Below are positions 42,403 to 50,675 of a DNA stretch of 62,105 nt, piece by piece; within the stretch, counting starts at the first letter, position 1; the number at the start of each line of letters is the position of its first letter. Origin of the DNA: JAYVJH01 sp043777595 (GTDB lineage Bacteria > Bacteroidota > Bacteroidia > Cytophagales > Spirosomataceae); NCBI GenBank assembly GCA_043777595.1, contig JAYWHT010000029.1, positions 1 through 62,105 of the forward strand, written 5' to 3'. Position numbers and translations under genes: made by a program. Under the pieces are notes generated by a model. That model was given only the letters and a program-made list of their open reading frames with translations, ran no database searches and had not been told where the DNA came from.

Positions 42403-43068
42403 ATGTACAAAGTACTATTGTTTGACCTTGACGGAGTTATTGTCGAAACCGCACATTTTCATTATCAGGCATGGAGGCGATTGGCCAACGAAAAATTAGG
42501 CTTTGATATTTCGGCTGACTTTAACGAAACACTCAAAGGCGTGAGCCGCCTCGACTCTCTGGATTTGATACTAAAACACGGCAACAAAAGCCTTGACCAA
42601 GATACTAAAACAGAATATGCTACACTCAAAAACGACTGGTATTTGGCACTCGCCAGCCAAATGACTGCCTCCGAAATACTGCCGGGGATAACCGATTTTT
42701 TTGAGCAAATCAAAGCCACTGACCTAAAAATTGGGTTAGGGTCGGTCAGTAAAAATGCCAAGATGATTCTGGAAGCCGTTGGTATGTTGCACGATTTTGA
42801 TGTCATCATTGACGGTACTTGTATTTCAAAAGGCAAACCCGACCCCGAAGTATTTTTGAAAGGTGCAGAAGCCTTTGGCGTTTTACCGTCCGAATGTATC
42901 GTTTTTGAAGATGCAGTAGCAGGTGTAGAAGCTGGCAAACGAGCTGGAATGAAAGTAGTTGGCATTGGCCAGCCTGAAATTTTGACCAGAGCCAATGTCG
43001 TTTTTGAAAACTTGTCAGATGTAAAATTATCAAGTTTATTGAATAGTCTATCGACTACTGATAAATAA
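42403..43068 (+). CDS. pgmB: Beta-phosphoglucomutase-like HAD hydrolase
   Basis: A 221-residue HAD-superfamily protein. FDLDGVIVETAHFHYQAWRRLA gives nucleophile Asp8 and acid-base Asp10, with the beta-PGM-specific HxxxW cap start. KGVSRLDSLDLIL is the substrate-specificity loop, LGSVSKNAKMIL and SKGKPDPEVF follow, then FEDAVAGVEAGKRAGMKVVG. It isomerises beta-glucose-1-phosphate to glucose-6-phosphate. No maltose or trehalose phosphorylase, the usual partner, is nearby, so the source of the substrate is open. Two tail residues beyond the fold vary as normal. Confidence 0.9.
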   Translation: MYKVLLFDLDGVIVETAHFHYQAWRRLANEKLGFDISADFNETLKGVSRLDSLDLILKHGNKSLDQDTKTEYATLKNDWYLALASQMTASEILPGITDFFEQIKATDLKIGLGSVSKNAKMILEAVGMLHDFDVIIDGTCISKGKPDPEVFLKGAEAFGVLPSECIVFEDAVAGVEAGKRAGMKVVGIGQPEILTRANVVFENLSDVKLSSLLNSLSTTDK

Positions 43069-43081
43069 AATAGAAATATTT

Positions 43082-43111
43082 TTGGAAAAAATTAGTTTAT
43101 TACTATATTTG
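43082..43111 (+). promoter_or_regulatory. Promoter of a candidate small RNA
   Basis: TTG (43082-43084), a 19-nt spacer and TATATTTG (43104-43111) match the Bacteroidota consensus in full. No plus-strand gene starts within the next 2 kb; the nearest sequence downstream is an intrinsic terminator. Confidence 0.75.
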
Positions 43112-43116
43112 CATAA

Positions 43117-43175
43117 CTAATAATGGTGTGGATATAGTCGGAAAGCTGCTTGATACTGTCTGGCAGCTTTTTGTT
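43117..43175 (+). ncRNA. Candidate ~58-nt small RNA
   Basis: This is the segment between the predicted start (about 6 nt after the -7 box) and the end of an intrinsic terminator. It contains the 4-codon reading frame ATG GTG TGG ATA TAG at 43123-43137, but no longer frame. It lies between two genes that converge on it, so it is not a leader of either. I do not recognise the family. Existence rests on the promoter-terminator pair only. Confidence 0.5.
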
Positions 43176-43176
43176 T
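43142..43176 (+). terminator. Intrinsic terminator of the candidate small RNA
   Basis: An 8-bp stem aaagctgc / gcagcttt with a 13-nt loop is followed by a T-rich tail (ttgtttg after the stem's own T run). It is oriented for the plus strand. Confidence 0.7.
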
Positions 43177-43186
43177 GTCCATTCTG

Positions 43187-44152
43187 CTATCCTACTGCCG
43201 CCGCTCGTCTGATTCGGTCATTGATGGCTCGGCCTAAGTTTTCTTCGGGTAATAGTTCTGCATAAATCTGGTCAATACCCAGTTCGTCTAATTCTCTCAA
43301 ATAAGCAAATAAATTTTTGGCTGCCTCAGCAAAATTTCCAGACGGTGATAATATGCGTTGATTTTCAATTGGAAACAATGGCGATAATTCACAAAAAGCA
43401 AGATAAGCCGTATTAGTGTTGAGTGTTGAGTGTTGGGTATTGAGTTGAGAAATTTTGATAACTGATAACTGTTTTCTGGGTGAATAATGGCTCTTTAACA
43501 TTCCCGGGGCTTTGGGGTTTGAGCTGGAATGAGATTGAACCAACACTTTACCAATAACGACCTCTATGGCCTCAACCGAAATACCTCCTAATCGATAAAC
43601 AACGGCTTGGTCGTCTTCAAAACCTACAATCGTCGATTCGATTCCGACAGTACATTTGCCACCGTCCAAAATATACCTTAGTTTATTGCCTAACTGATTT
43701 TCAACGTGTTGTGCCGAAGTTGGACTAATGTACCCAAAAGGATTGGCCGATGGTGCCGCCAACGGAAAAGACAGCTCAGAGAGTAGTTTGAGTGTCAGTG
43801 CATGGTTTGGTATTCGGACAGCTACGGTGCTTAACCCGGACGTTACCAAGTCTGAGATAATTGGTTTCTTGGGTAAAAGCAAGGTCAGCGGCCCCGGCCA
43901 AAAGGCTTGCGCCAATTGCTGGGCTTTTGCTGGTAGTTCGGCAACAAAGTTTGTTATTTTTTCGATTGAATCTGAATGAACAATCAGCGGGTCGAACTGT
44001 GGGCGGTTTTTAGCTTCAAAAATTTTGAGAACTGCATCTTCATCAAACGCATTGGCAGCCAGCCCATAGACGGTTTCGGTCGGTATGGCCACTAATTGCC
44101 CTGCTTGGAGTAGAGCTTTGGCTATTTGTATGTCTGTTCCTGATTCTGCCAT
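43187..44152 (-). CDS. L-threonylcarbamoyladenylate synthase (Sua5/YrdC)
   Basis: A 321-residue Sua5-type enzyme. It makes threonylcarbamoyl-AMP from threonine, bicarbonate and ATP for t6A tRNA modification. The YrdC domain (1-~205) has IPTETVYGLAANAFDEDAV, KIFEAKNRPQFDPLIVH, FWPGPLTLLLPK and APSANPFGYISPTSAQHV. The linker PGMLKSHYSP (216-225) and a C-terminal Sua5 domain follow. Residues 236-248 (SQLNTQHSTLNTN) are encoded by a 7-bp tandem repeat, an unusual insert between linker and domain. Normal length otherwise. The function is essential in most bacteria, which makes a slippage-prone tract here notable. Confidence 0.92.
   Translation of the reverse strand: MAESGTDIQIAKALLQAGQLVAIPTETVYGLAANAFDEDAVLKIFEAKNRPQFDPLIVHSDSIEKITNFVAELPAKAQQLAQAFWPGPLTLLLPKKPIISDLVTSGLSTVAVRIPNHALTLKLLSELSFPLAAPSANPFGYISPTSAQHVENQLGNKLRYILDGGKCTVGIESTIVGFEDDQAVVYRLGGISVEAIEVVIGKVLVQSHSSSNPKAPGMLKSHYSPRKQLSVIKISQLNTQHSTLNTNTAYLAFCELSPLFPIENQRILSPSGNFAEAAKNLFAYLRELDELGIDQIYAELLPEENLGRAINDRIRRAAAVG
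43415..43442. repeat. 7-bp tandem repeat inside sua5
   Basis: Three exact copies of agtgttg and one altered copy (ggtattg), followed by agttgag. Loss or gain of one unit shifts the frame before the Sua5 C-terminal domain. Confidence 0.75.
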
Positions 44153-44209
44153 TTAAAATTCGGGCATATCTTCAAATACTGCCGATAGTTATTTAGGTAG
44201 TCGTGTGTG

Positions 44210-44258
44210 TATGGTCTGGTGTCCTGAGTTAAATATAACACTACAAACCAGTAAGTTG
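44210..44258 (+). repeat. Dispersed intergenic repeat, copy 2
   Basis: The sequence tatggtctggtgtcctgagtt then aaatataac, with a diverged tail ending cagtaagtt, parallels the copy at 13155. It lies between the sua5 start and the stop of the Fe-S protein gene. Confidence 0.6.
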
Positions 44259-44310
44259 TCAAAATCGACATGCTGTATTAGGTTTGTTAAATACTTACAA
44301 AAATTAGCAG

Positions 44311-45645
44311 TTACTCATTCAAACCATCAGCCCAATTGAAACGGTCGGACGGGCTAAACTTCCATGGTGCTTGGCTTGTTTCTAAGTTCTGAAACATACC
44401 ATTCCATGAGGCTGGGGCTTGGGCTTCGTCCATGATCTGGTAGCGGCGCAGTTGGACAATAATTTCGAGTGGACTTATCAAAATCGGGCATTCTTGCACG
44501 CAGGCGTTACAGGTTGTGCAGGCTAATAGTTCGTCTGTTTTGACAAAATCGCCGAGCAGCGACCGCCCATCGTCTTTGAACGTCCCACCGTTGGCTTCCA
44601 TGTTTCGGCCTACTTCTTCGAGCCGGTCACGGGTGTCCATCATAATCTTTCTGGGCGAAAGTTGTTTGCCTGTCATATTTGCTGGGCAAGCCGAGGTACA
44701 TCGACCACACTCGGTACAAGAGTAAGCGTCCATGAGGTTTTTCCAGCTCAAATCCATTACGTCTTTTGCTCCAAAGCGGCCTATTTCGGCAGGTGCTTCG
44801 TTACTTTCTGGCTGCTCAATGCCCAACATGATTTTAACTTCTTTGGTAATATCGGGCATATTGGCCATTTCGCCTTTTGAGTTCAAATTAGAAAAATAAG
44901 TATTGGGAAAAGCCAAGAAAATATGCAGGTGTTTGGAATAAGTAACATAAGTAGCAAAGGCCAAAATTCCCAAAATATGAAACCACCAAGCACCACGCTC
45001 AACGGCAACAAGCGCATTGTCGCTCAAACCCGAAAAAAGTGGTTGCAAAAACTGACTAAATGCAAAATTACCCACAGTAGGATAATGCTCATTGCCACGG
45101 CCTTGAAGTAAGCTATCGGCGGCATTCATACTCAAAATGGCAAGCATCAGCACGACTTCTACCCCCAAAATAATATTAGCATCGAGCACAGGCCAGCCAT
45201 TTAGCTCACGGTGGCGAGTTGGTTGTAGGCGTTCTACGTGTGTAATGTTTCTACGAGTTAAGAATACAACACAAACTACTAAAACCCCAACGGCCAGAAA
45301 CTCAAAAAAGTTGATTAAAACAGGATACAAGCCCCCCAAAAGTGGTGCAAAAAGGCGGTGTGTACCAAAGATACCATCTAAAATAATTTCTAAGACTTCG
45401 ACGTTAATTAGTAGAAATCCTGCATAAATCACAAAGTGCATGAAGCCAACTACGGGTCGGTCGAACATTTTTTTCTGGGCAAAAGCCACTCTCAGCATTG
45501 TCGCTAATCGCTGCGAAGGATTGTCTGAGCGGTCGTCGGTTTTGCCAAGTTGAATCGTTTTTTTGATGGTCGTGATTCGTCTATAAATCAGCCAAGTAGC
45601 CACAGCCAGCGCAGCTACAAAAATAAGTTGTTGTACGATTTGCAT
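44311..45645 (-). CDS. Membrane (Fe-S)-binding electron-transfer protein, heterodisulfide-reductase-like
   Basis: A 444-residue membrane protein. Five or so hydrophobic helices occupy residues 1-240 (VQQLIFVAALAVATWLI, VGFMHFVIYAGFLLI, LAVGVLVVCVVFL, AWWFHILGILAFATYV). A soluble part has two [4Fe-4S] motifs: CTECGRCTSACP (~305-316) and CTTCNACVQECP (~373-384). This is the layout of DUF3483/HdrE-D-like proteins that pass electrons between quinones and soluble partners. The CCG-domain partner often found with it is not seen in this window. Haem ligation by His in the membrane part is possible but not shown. Confidence 0.82.
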   Translation of the reverse strand: MQIVQQLIFVAALAVATWLIYRRITTIKKTIQLGKTDDRSDNPSQRLATMLRVAFAQKKMFDRPVVGFMHFVIYAGFLLINVEVLEIILDGIFGTHRLFAPLLGGLYPVLINFFEFLAVGVLVVCVVFLTRRNITHVERLQPTRHRELNGWPVLDANIILGVEVVLMLAILSMNAADSLLQGRGNEHYPTVGNFAFSQFLQPLFSGLSDNALVAVERGAWWFHILGILAFATYVTYSKHLHIFLAFPNTYFSNLNSKGEMANMPDITKEVKIMLGIEQPESNEAPAEIGRFGAKDVMDLSWKNLMDAYSCTECGRCTSACPANMTGKQLSPRKIMMDTRDRLEEVGRNMEANGGTFKDDGRSLLGDFVKTDELLACTTCNACVQECPILISPLEIIVQLRRYQIMDEAQAPASWNGMFQNLETSQAPWKFSPSDRFNWADGLNE

Positions 45646-45650
45646 AAATA

Positions 45651-45842
45651 TTGAAAATTATGGCACAATTTACGCACAGGCCGATTGATATACAAATGCT
45701 TATTTGGAAACAAAGTTATTTTTTACAAACTTTACAAAAACGATTTAGATTGAATAAAATAAAACTGGCTATTGTTTCTTATTTATTTCTCAAAATACAT
45801 CTACAAGAAACACAAAAAAGCCAATTTGAAAGTCTTAAATAG
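45651..45842 (+). CDS. Possible small basic protein before the Uma2 gene
   Basis: A 63-codon frame with many Lys, Gln and Leu residues (KRFRLNKIKLAIVSYLFLKI) ends 5 nt before the Uma2 start. No family is recognised and no promoter is visible. Gene-like spacing is the only support; it may be chance. Confidence 0.2.
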   Translation: MKIMAQFTHRPIDIQMLIWKQSYFLQTLQKRFRLNKIKLAIVSYLFLKIHLQETQKSQFESLK

Positions 45843-45847
45843 AAAAT

Positions 45848-46432
45848 ATGGGCGAAGTAGTGCGCAACTATCCTTATACGATAGCCGAATATCTCGAAAT
45901 CGAGAAAAATTCATTAGAAAAATGTGAATACCACGTAGGCGAAGTTTTTGCAATGGCTGGTGGTACGCTCAACCATGGCCTGTTGTCAAATAACGCCGGA
46001 GGTAGTCTGAGAGATGCCATCAAGCAAAAAGGTAAATCTTGCCGAACTTACAGCAGCGAAGCCAAAATTGCCATTTCTGACAAGCGGTATGTCTATGCAG
46101 ATACTTTTGTAGTTTGTGGCAAAACAGAAACTTATGAACAAATGCCACAGGCAGCCAAAAACCCTATTCTAATTGTAGAGGTACTGTCTGGCTCTACGGC
46201 TTTGTATGACCGAGAAGATAAATTTCAACTTTACCAGCAGATAGTTTCTTTGCAAGAATATATCCTCGTTTCACCAGACAAAGTTTTGGTTGAGGTGTTT
46301 TATAAATCGATAGAAGTGGATTTTTGGCAATACAGGTCGTATCGAAATCTGACAGACAGCATCAGCATCAAATCGCTTGATGTCGAAATTACATTGACCG
46401 AAATTTATTTGGGTTCTGAAATTATAGTTTAG
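45848..46432 (+). CDS. Uma2 family endonuclease
   Basis: A 194-residue Uma2 protein with the PD-(D/E)XK fold. The N terminus YTIAEYLEIEKNSLEKCEYHVGEVFAMAGG is typical. The core YVYADTFVVCG supplies Asp (Ala replaces the usual Pro), and NPILIVEVLSGSTALYDREDKF supplies Glu-x-Leu in the usual place; LYQQIVSLQEYILVSP follows. Uma2 genes are abundant in cyanobacteria and some Bacteroidota, and their role is not settled. It stands alone between divergent and convergent genes. Confidence 0.88.
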   Translation: MGEVVRNYPYTIAEYLEIEKNSLEKCEYHVGEVFAMAGGTLNHGLLSNNAGGSLRDAIKQKGKSCRTYSSEAKIAISDKRYVYADTFVVCGKTETYEQMPQAAKNPILIVEVLSGSTALYDREDKFQLYQQIVSLQEYILVSPDKVLVEVFYKSIEVDFWQYRSYRNLTDSISIKSLDVEITLTEIYLGSEIIV

Positions 46433-46463
46433 ACTCAACAGTTCTACTATATTTTAAACTCTG

Positions 46464-48023
46464 TCAAAGTCCCAGCTTCGCCAACTGCTCGCCAAACATA
46501 TCAGACAGACGGCTGGCGGTTTTGTCATAATCGTCCACATTTTGCCACTTTACACGAGGGTCAAGTAGGTCTGCCTCAACACCTGGGCATTGGCTCGGCA
46601 TAGCTAAGTTAAAAACAGGGTGAGCCACAAATGGTACGTCATCGAGCTGGCCGGCAAGCGCAGCCGCAATCATGGCACGGGTATATTTGAGTTTAATTCG
46701 GCTGCCCGTACCAAACTGCCCACCTGTCCAACCTGTGTTGATGAGCCAAACGGCAACATCGTTTTGTTTAATTTTTTTGGCCAATAATTTTGCATAATAA
46801 CTCGGTGCAAGTGGTAAAAAAGCCGCCCCAAAACACGCCGAAAACGTAACCTGCGGCTCAGTAATACCCATTTCAGTGCCTGCTACCTTGGCCGTATAGC
46901 CCATCAAAAAATAATCCATAACTTGGTCAATATTTAGCTTAGAAATAGGCGGCAGCACGCCGTAAGCATCACAAGTCAAAAAGAAAATATTGGTAGGTAT
47001 TGACCCAACCGATGGTTTGAGGGCATTGGCGATGTAGTCAATCGGGTAAGCCGTTCGGGTATTTTCGGTAACGCTGGTGTTGGCATAATCAACGGTTTGC
47101 GTGTTTGTTACGAAGCGTGTGTTTTCTAAGATACTGTTGTGTCTAATTGCCGCAAAGATTTCAGGTTCTTTTTCTGCACTCAGGTCAATGACTTTGGCAT
47201 AGCAACCACCCTCAAAGTTAAAAACGCCAGTGTCGTCCCAGCCATGTTCATCGTCGCCAATCAATGCACGATTAGGGTCGGCAGAGAGTGTTGTTTTGCC
47301 CGTACCCGAAAGCCCAAAGAACAACGCTGTGTCGCCAGCTTCGCCTTTGTTGGCCGAGCAGTGCATCGACAAAACGTCTGTCTGTGGCAAGGTATAATTT
47401 AAGACCGAAAAAATGCCTTTCTTCATTTCGCCAGCGTAAGCAGTCCCACCAATCAAAATGGTTTTGGACATAAAATCTATAATTGTAAAATTACCCTGTC
47501 GAGTGCCATCTGTTGCAGGGTCGGCTTCAAACTCTGGTACATTTAATATTGTCCAGTCTGGTCTAAAAGTATCGATCTCTGATGCCTCGGGCCTGATAAA
47601 CAAATGATTACAAAACAAATTGTGCCAAGCCATTGTATTGACAACTATAATATTTAGGCCATGCGACTCTGAGGCGCAGGCTTTGGCGTAGCGTACATAG
47701 AGCGGTCGGTCGGCAATAAAAGCAAGCATTTTTTGATGCAATTGGTCAAACTGCTGGCTGTCAAAAGGTTGATTGATAGCACCCCAAGCTACTAAGTTTT
47801 GAGTACTTCGGTCTTTGACAATAAACTTATCTTTGGGCGACCGTCCCGTAAAACGCCCTGTATCGCACATCAATGCACCTGTATCTGTAACAACACCCTC
47901 ACCGTTTTGGATAATATGCGTGCGCAATTCGTCTGGCGAAAGTTGAAATAGAATATTTTTAGGGTCGATATTAGGTAATATTTGTACTATTTTTTCAAGA
48001 ACTGATGGATCAATAGGTAACAT
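46464..48023 (-). CDS. pckA: Phosphoenolpyruvate carboxykinase (ATP)
   Basis: A 519-residue ATP-type PEPCK. It converts oxaloacetate and ATP to PEP, CO2 and ADP, the first committed step of gluconeogenesis. Visible motifs are GRFTGRSPKDKFIV, RPLYVRYAKACAS, GLSGTGKTTLS (P-loop), IGDDEHGWDDTGVFNFEGGCYAK and NTGWTGGQFGTGSRIKL. Cytoplasmic, full length. It starts 11 nt after the fbp stop, so both are on one transcript, opposite a RamB-like regulator. Confidence 0.97.
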   Translation of the reverse strand: MLPIDPSVLEKIVQILPNIDPKNILFQLSPDELRTHIIQNGEGVVTDTGALMCDTGRFTGRSPKDKFIVKDRSTQNLVAWGAINQPFDSQQFDQLHQKMLAFIADRPLYVRYAKACASESHGLNIIVVNTMAWHNLFCNHLFIRPEASEIDTFRPDWTILNVPEFEADPATDGTRQGNFTIIDFMSKTILIGGTAYAGEMKKGIFSVLNYTLPQTDVLSMHCSANKGEAGDTALFFGLSGTGKTTLSADPNRALIGDDEHGWDDTGVFNFEGGCYAKVIDLSAEKEPEIFAAIRHNSILENTRFVTNTQTVDYANTSVTENTRTAYPIDYIANALKPSVGSIPTNIFFLTCDAYGVLPPISKLNIDQVMDYFLMGYTAKVAGTEMGITEPQVTFSACFGAAFLPLAPSYYAKLLAKKIKQNDVAVWLINTGWTGGQFGTGSRIKLKYTRAMIAAALAGQLDDVPFVAHPVFNLAMPSQCPGVEADLLDPRVKWQNVDDYDKTASRLSDMFGEQLAKLGL

Positions 48024-48034
48024 AGGTTTTGGTT

Positions 48035-49027
48035 TTATATCGATAAAAATTGTGAAATCATGTTTGAAGAGCCTACAAAAAAGGGTATTCTTTGGTGAAA
48101 ACTCGTGGGCTGTATATCTAAGATATTTTCGCTGCCATTGTTAGCAATTCCGTTGGCTTGCTCAACCAAAAACGCCAGCGGATAACATTCGTACAGTAGT
48201 CGCAGTTTACCTTTTGGGGCTGCTTGTGTAGCCGGATATAAATAAATGCCCCCTTTGAGTAGGTTTCGGTGAAAATCAGCAACCAACGAGCCAATGTACC
48301 GTGCGCTGTACTTTTGTGTTTGACAATAATCCAAATATCGGCTTACATTAGCATCAAAATCGCCCCTATTTCCCTCATTGCAAGAGTAAATCACGCCATC
48401 AGCAGGTGTGCTGATATTTGAATGTGAAAGAAAAAACTCACCCAAAGACTGCTCATAGGTAAAACCATTTACCCCCTGCCCTGTTGTATAAACCAAAATT
48501 GTTGAAGACCCATACAGTATATACCCAGCTACAATCTGCGCTCTTCCGCCTTGCAAAAAATCGGCTGCCGTTGCAGGTTGTCCGAGCGGTGAAATACGTC
48601 GATAAACAGAAAAAATCGTTCCTATCGATACATTTACATCTATGTTTGACGAGCCATCGAGTGGGTCAATGGCTACCACGTATTTACCATTGACGTTGCC
48701 TGTATCAATAATTTCTTCTTTTTCTTCTGATATTATAGCCGCAACTTCTCCACCATTTTTGAGCGCACGAATGAAACGTATATCGGCCACAACATCTAAT
48801 TTTTGCTGCATTTCGCCTTGTACATTCATCTTGCCAAATGCCCCCGTTATGTCCACCAATCCAGACTGATTGACTTCTCGATGAATGATTTTGGCAGCCA
48901 AAGCCATGTCTCTCAACAACTGCGAAAGCTCACCCGAAGCCCCAGGTTTTATTTCTTGTTGCCGCTTAATGAATCTATCAAGTGTAATTCCGACAGGTGA
49001 GGCCATCGTATTTTCAAAGTCACTCAT
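48035..49027 (-). CDS. fbp: Class I fructose-1,6-bisphosphatase
   Basis: A 330-residue class I FBPase. It removes the 1-phosphate from fructose-1,6-bisphosphate, the last controlled step of gluconeogenesis. Metal and substrate motifs: ISEEKEEIIDT, VVAIDPLDGSSNIDVNVSIGTIFSVYR, and near the end GGIYLYPAT and YECYPLAFLVEQANG. First gene of the fbp-pckA pair. A minus-strand TACCTTTG -7 box lies at 49045-49052, 18 nt upstream of the ATG, with no clear -33 TTG. Confidence 0.97.
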   Translation of the reverse strand: MSDFENTMASPVGITLDRFIKRQQEIKPGASGELSQLLRDMALAAKIIHREVNQSGLVDITGAFGKMNVQGEMQQKLDVVADIRFIRALKNGGEVAAIISEEKEEIIDTGNVNGKYVVAIDPLDGSSNIDVNVSIGTIFSVYRRISPLGQPATAADFLQGGRAQIVAGYILYGSSTILVYTTGQGVNGFTYEQSLGEFFLSHSNISTPADGVIYSCNEGNRGDFDANVSRYLDYCQTQKYSARYIGSLVADFHRNLLKGGIYLYPATQAAPKGKLRLLYECYPLAFLVEQANGIANNGSENILDIQPTSFHQRIPFFVGSSNMISQFLSI

Positions 49028-49109
49028 TTTATTTTTATTTGAGACAAAGGTAAAGCAGAATATTTTATTTTTAGCGAATATTCTCTAAAATATTAACATT
49101 CTTTTTATG

Positions 49110-49138
49110 TTGATTATTCTTAATAATAATTACATTTG
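49110..49138 (+). promoter_or_regulatory. Promoter of the RamB/ScfR-like regulator
   Basis: TTG, an 18-nt spacer and TACATTTG, 29 nt upstream of the ATG. It lies in the divergent gap shared with the fbp-pckA operon. Confidence 0.6.
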
Positions 49139-49167
49139 CGGACACACCACGCCACCGCCCCAAAACA

Positions 49168-50646
49168 ATGCAAATAGAAACCGACAAGGTAAAACTTATT
49201 TTTGGCCTCAAAGTCAAGCAGTTACGCCTCGAAAAGCAACTATCTCAACTCGATCTCTCGCAGTTGGCTGGGGTGGCACATTCGTATATCAACGAAATTG
49301 AGAAAGGAAAAAAGTACCCAAAAACCGATAAAATAATGACTTTGGCTCGAGTTTTAGACACAAGCTATGACCAGTTGGTATCCCTGCGCTTAGATAAAAA
49401 ACTCGCCCCCATCGCCAATTTGCTCGATTCTAATATCTTGAATGACCTGCCCCTTGATATGTTTGGTATCTCAGTTTCTGATTTTTTGGAACTCATGTCG
49501 GGCGCACCAACCAAGTTGGGGGCATTTGTCAATACCATTATTGAAATCAGTCGGGCGTATGGTATGCGGGTGGAGCAGTTTTATTTTTCGGTCTTGCGTA
49601 CTTACCAAGAGATGCACGACAACTATTTTCCAGAATTAGAAGCTGCCGCCGAGCGTTGTGCAACACACATTGGCCAGTCGCTTACGGCCAGCAATATTGA
49701 GCAAGTTTTGGCACAACAATACGGCTATCATTTTGAAACTTTCGATGAAAGCACCCAGCCCGATTTGACTTCGATTAGGTCGTATTTTAGACCACAAAAA
49801 AACAATATGCTCTCTATCAATCAGCGTTTGAGTACCGAGCAACGCACTTTTACGTTGGCTCGTGAGTTGGGTTATCAGTTTTTGGGATTAAAAGACAGGT
49901 CTCTGGTGTCGTCAGTTATCGAAGCGCAGTCGTTCGACCAAGTGCTTAACAATTTCAAAGCATCTTATTTTGCGGGGGCCTTACTTATGCCTCAGGTAGT
50001 GTTGGTGCCCCAACTCACCTACTTTTTTGGACAATCGCAATGGCAGCCTGCTACTTTTATGCAGATGCTGGGGCAGTTTCAGGTTACACCCGAGATGTTT
50101 ATGCAACGAGTGAGCCATATCACAACTCACTTTTTTGGGATTACCAACCAGTTTTTTATGCGTTTCAATCATTCATCTGGCCAAAATCGATTTCTGAAAG
50201 TGCGAGAGATGCGGCTCTCAGACGTACACCGTCCGCCAAGTACCATCAGCGAGCATTACTGTCGTAGATGGGTTTCGATGGAAATTTTACGAGAGTTAGA
50301 CACCGTTCAGCAAAAAAATACATGGAATGGTTCGGCCATTTTGAGAGCGCAAATAGCCGAATTTATCGAAACCAAAGATCAATACCTCGTAATAGCATTG
50401 GCTCGAAACTCGCCACCAGTCGCCAATCTCAACAGTAGTATATCGCTGGGTTTTAAAATTGACGATCAACTCAAAAAAGTAGTACACTTCTTAAATGACC
50501 AATCTATCAATCAGCAACAAGTGAGCGAAACCTGCGAGCGTTGTGCGCTAACAGATTGCGCTGTACGTGCCGTACCAGCCAGTATTTATAACCGATACGA
50601 ATCATTAGACAAACTCAAAAAAGCAGTTAGCTTGGCTTTGGAATAG
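49168..50646 (+). CDS. XRE family regulator with degenerate ImmA/IrrE domain (RamB/ScfR-like)
   Basis: A 492-residue regulator. An XRE helix-turn-helix occupies ~12-66 (LRLEKQLSQLDLSQLAGVAHSYINEIEKGKK). An IrrE/ImmA-like domain follows; where active peptidases have HExxH it reads RELGY (232-236), so the zinc site is lost. A DUF2083-like C-terminal part ends with CERCALTDCAVRA (Cys456, Cys459, Cys464), as in short-chain-fatty-acyl regulators. RamB and PrpC-type members control acetate, propionate and gluconeogenic genes and sense acyl-CoA. Here it is divergent from fbp-pckA, so control of gluconeogenesis is likely (inference). Regulation of its own gene from the shared gap is also plausible. 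Confidence 0.88.
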   Translation: MQIETDKVKLIFGLKVKQLRLEKQLSQLDLSQLAGVAHSYINEIEKGKKYPKTDKIMTLARVLDTSYDQLVSLRLDKKLAPIANLLDSNILNDLPLDMFGISVSDFLELMSGAPTKLGAFVNTIIEISRAYGMRVEQFYFSVLRTYQEMHDNYFPELEAAAERCATHIGQSLTASNIEQVLAQQYGYHFETFDESTQPDLTSIRSYFRPQKNNMLSINQRLSTEQRTFTLARELGYQFLGLKDRSLVSSVIEAQSFDQVLNNFKASYFAGALLMPQVVLVPQLTYFFGQSQWQPATFMQMLGQFQVTPEMFMQRVSHITTHFFGITNQFFMRFNHSSGQNRFLKVREMRLSDVHRPPSTISEHYCRRWVSMEILRELDTVQQKNTWNGSAILRAQIAEFIETKDQYLVIALARNSPPVANLNSSISLGFKIDDQLKKVVHFLNDQSINQQQVSETCERCALTDCAVRAVPASIYNRYESLDKLKKAVSLALE

Positions 50647-50675
50647 ATTTTATAGGCTAATAACTAAGTCATTTT

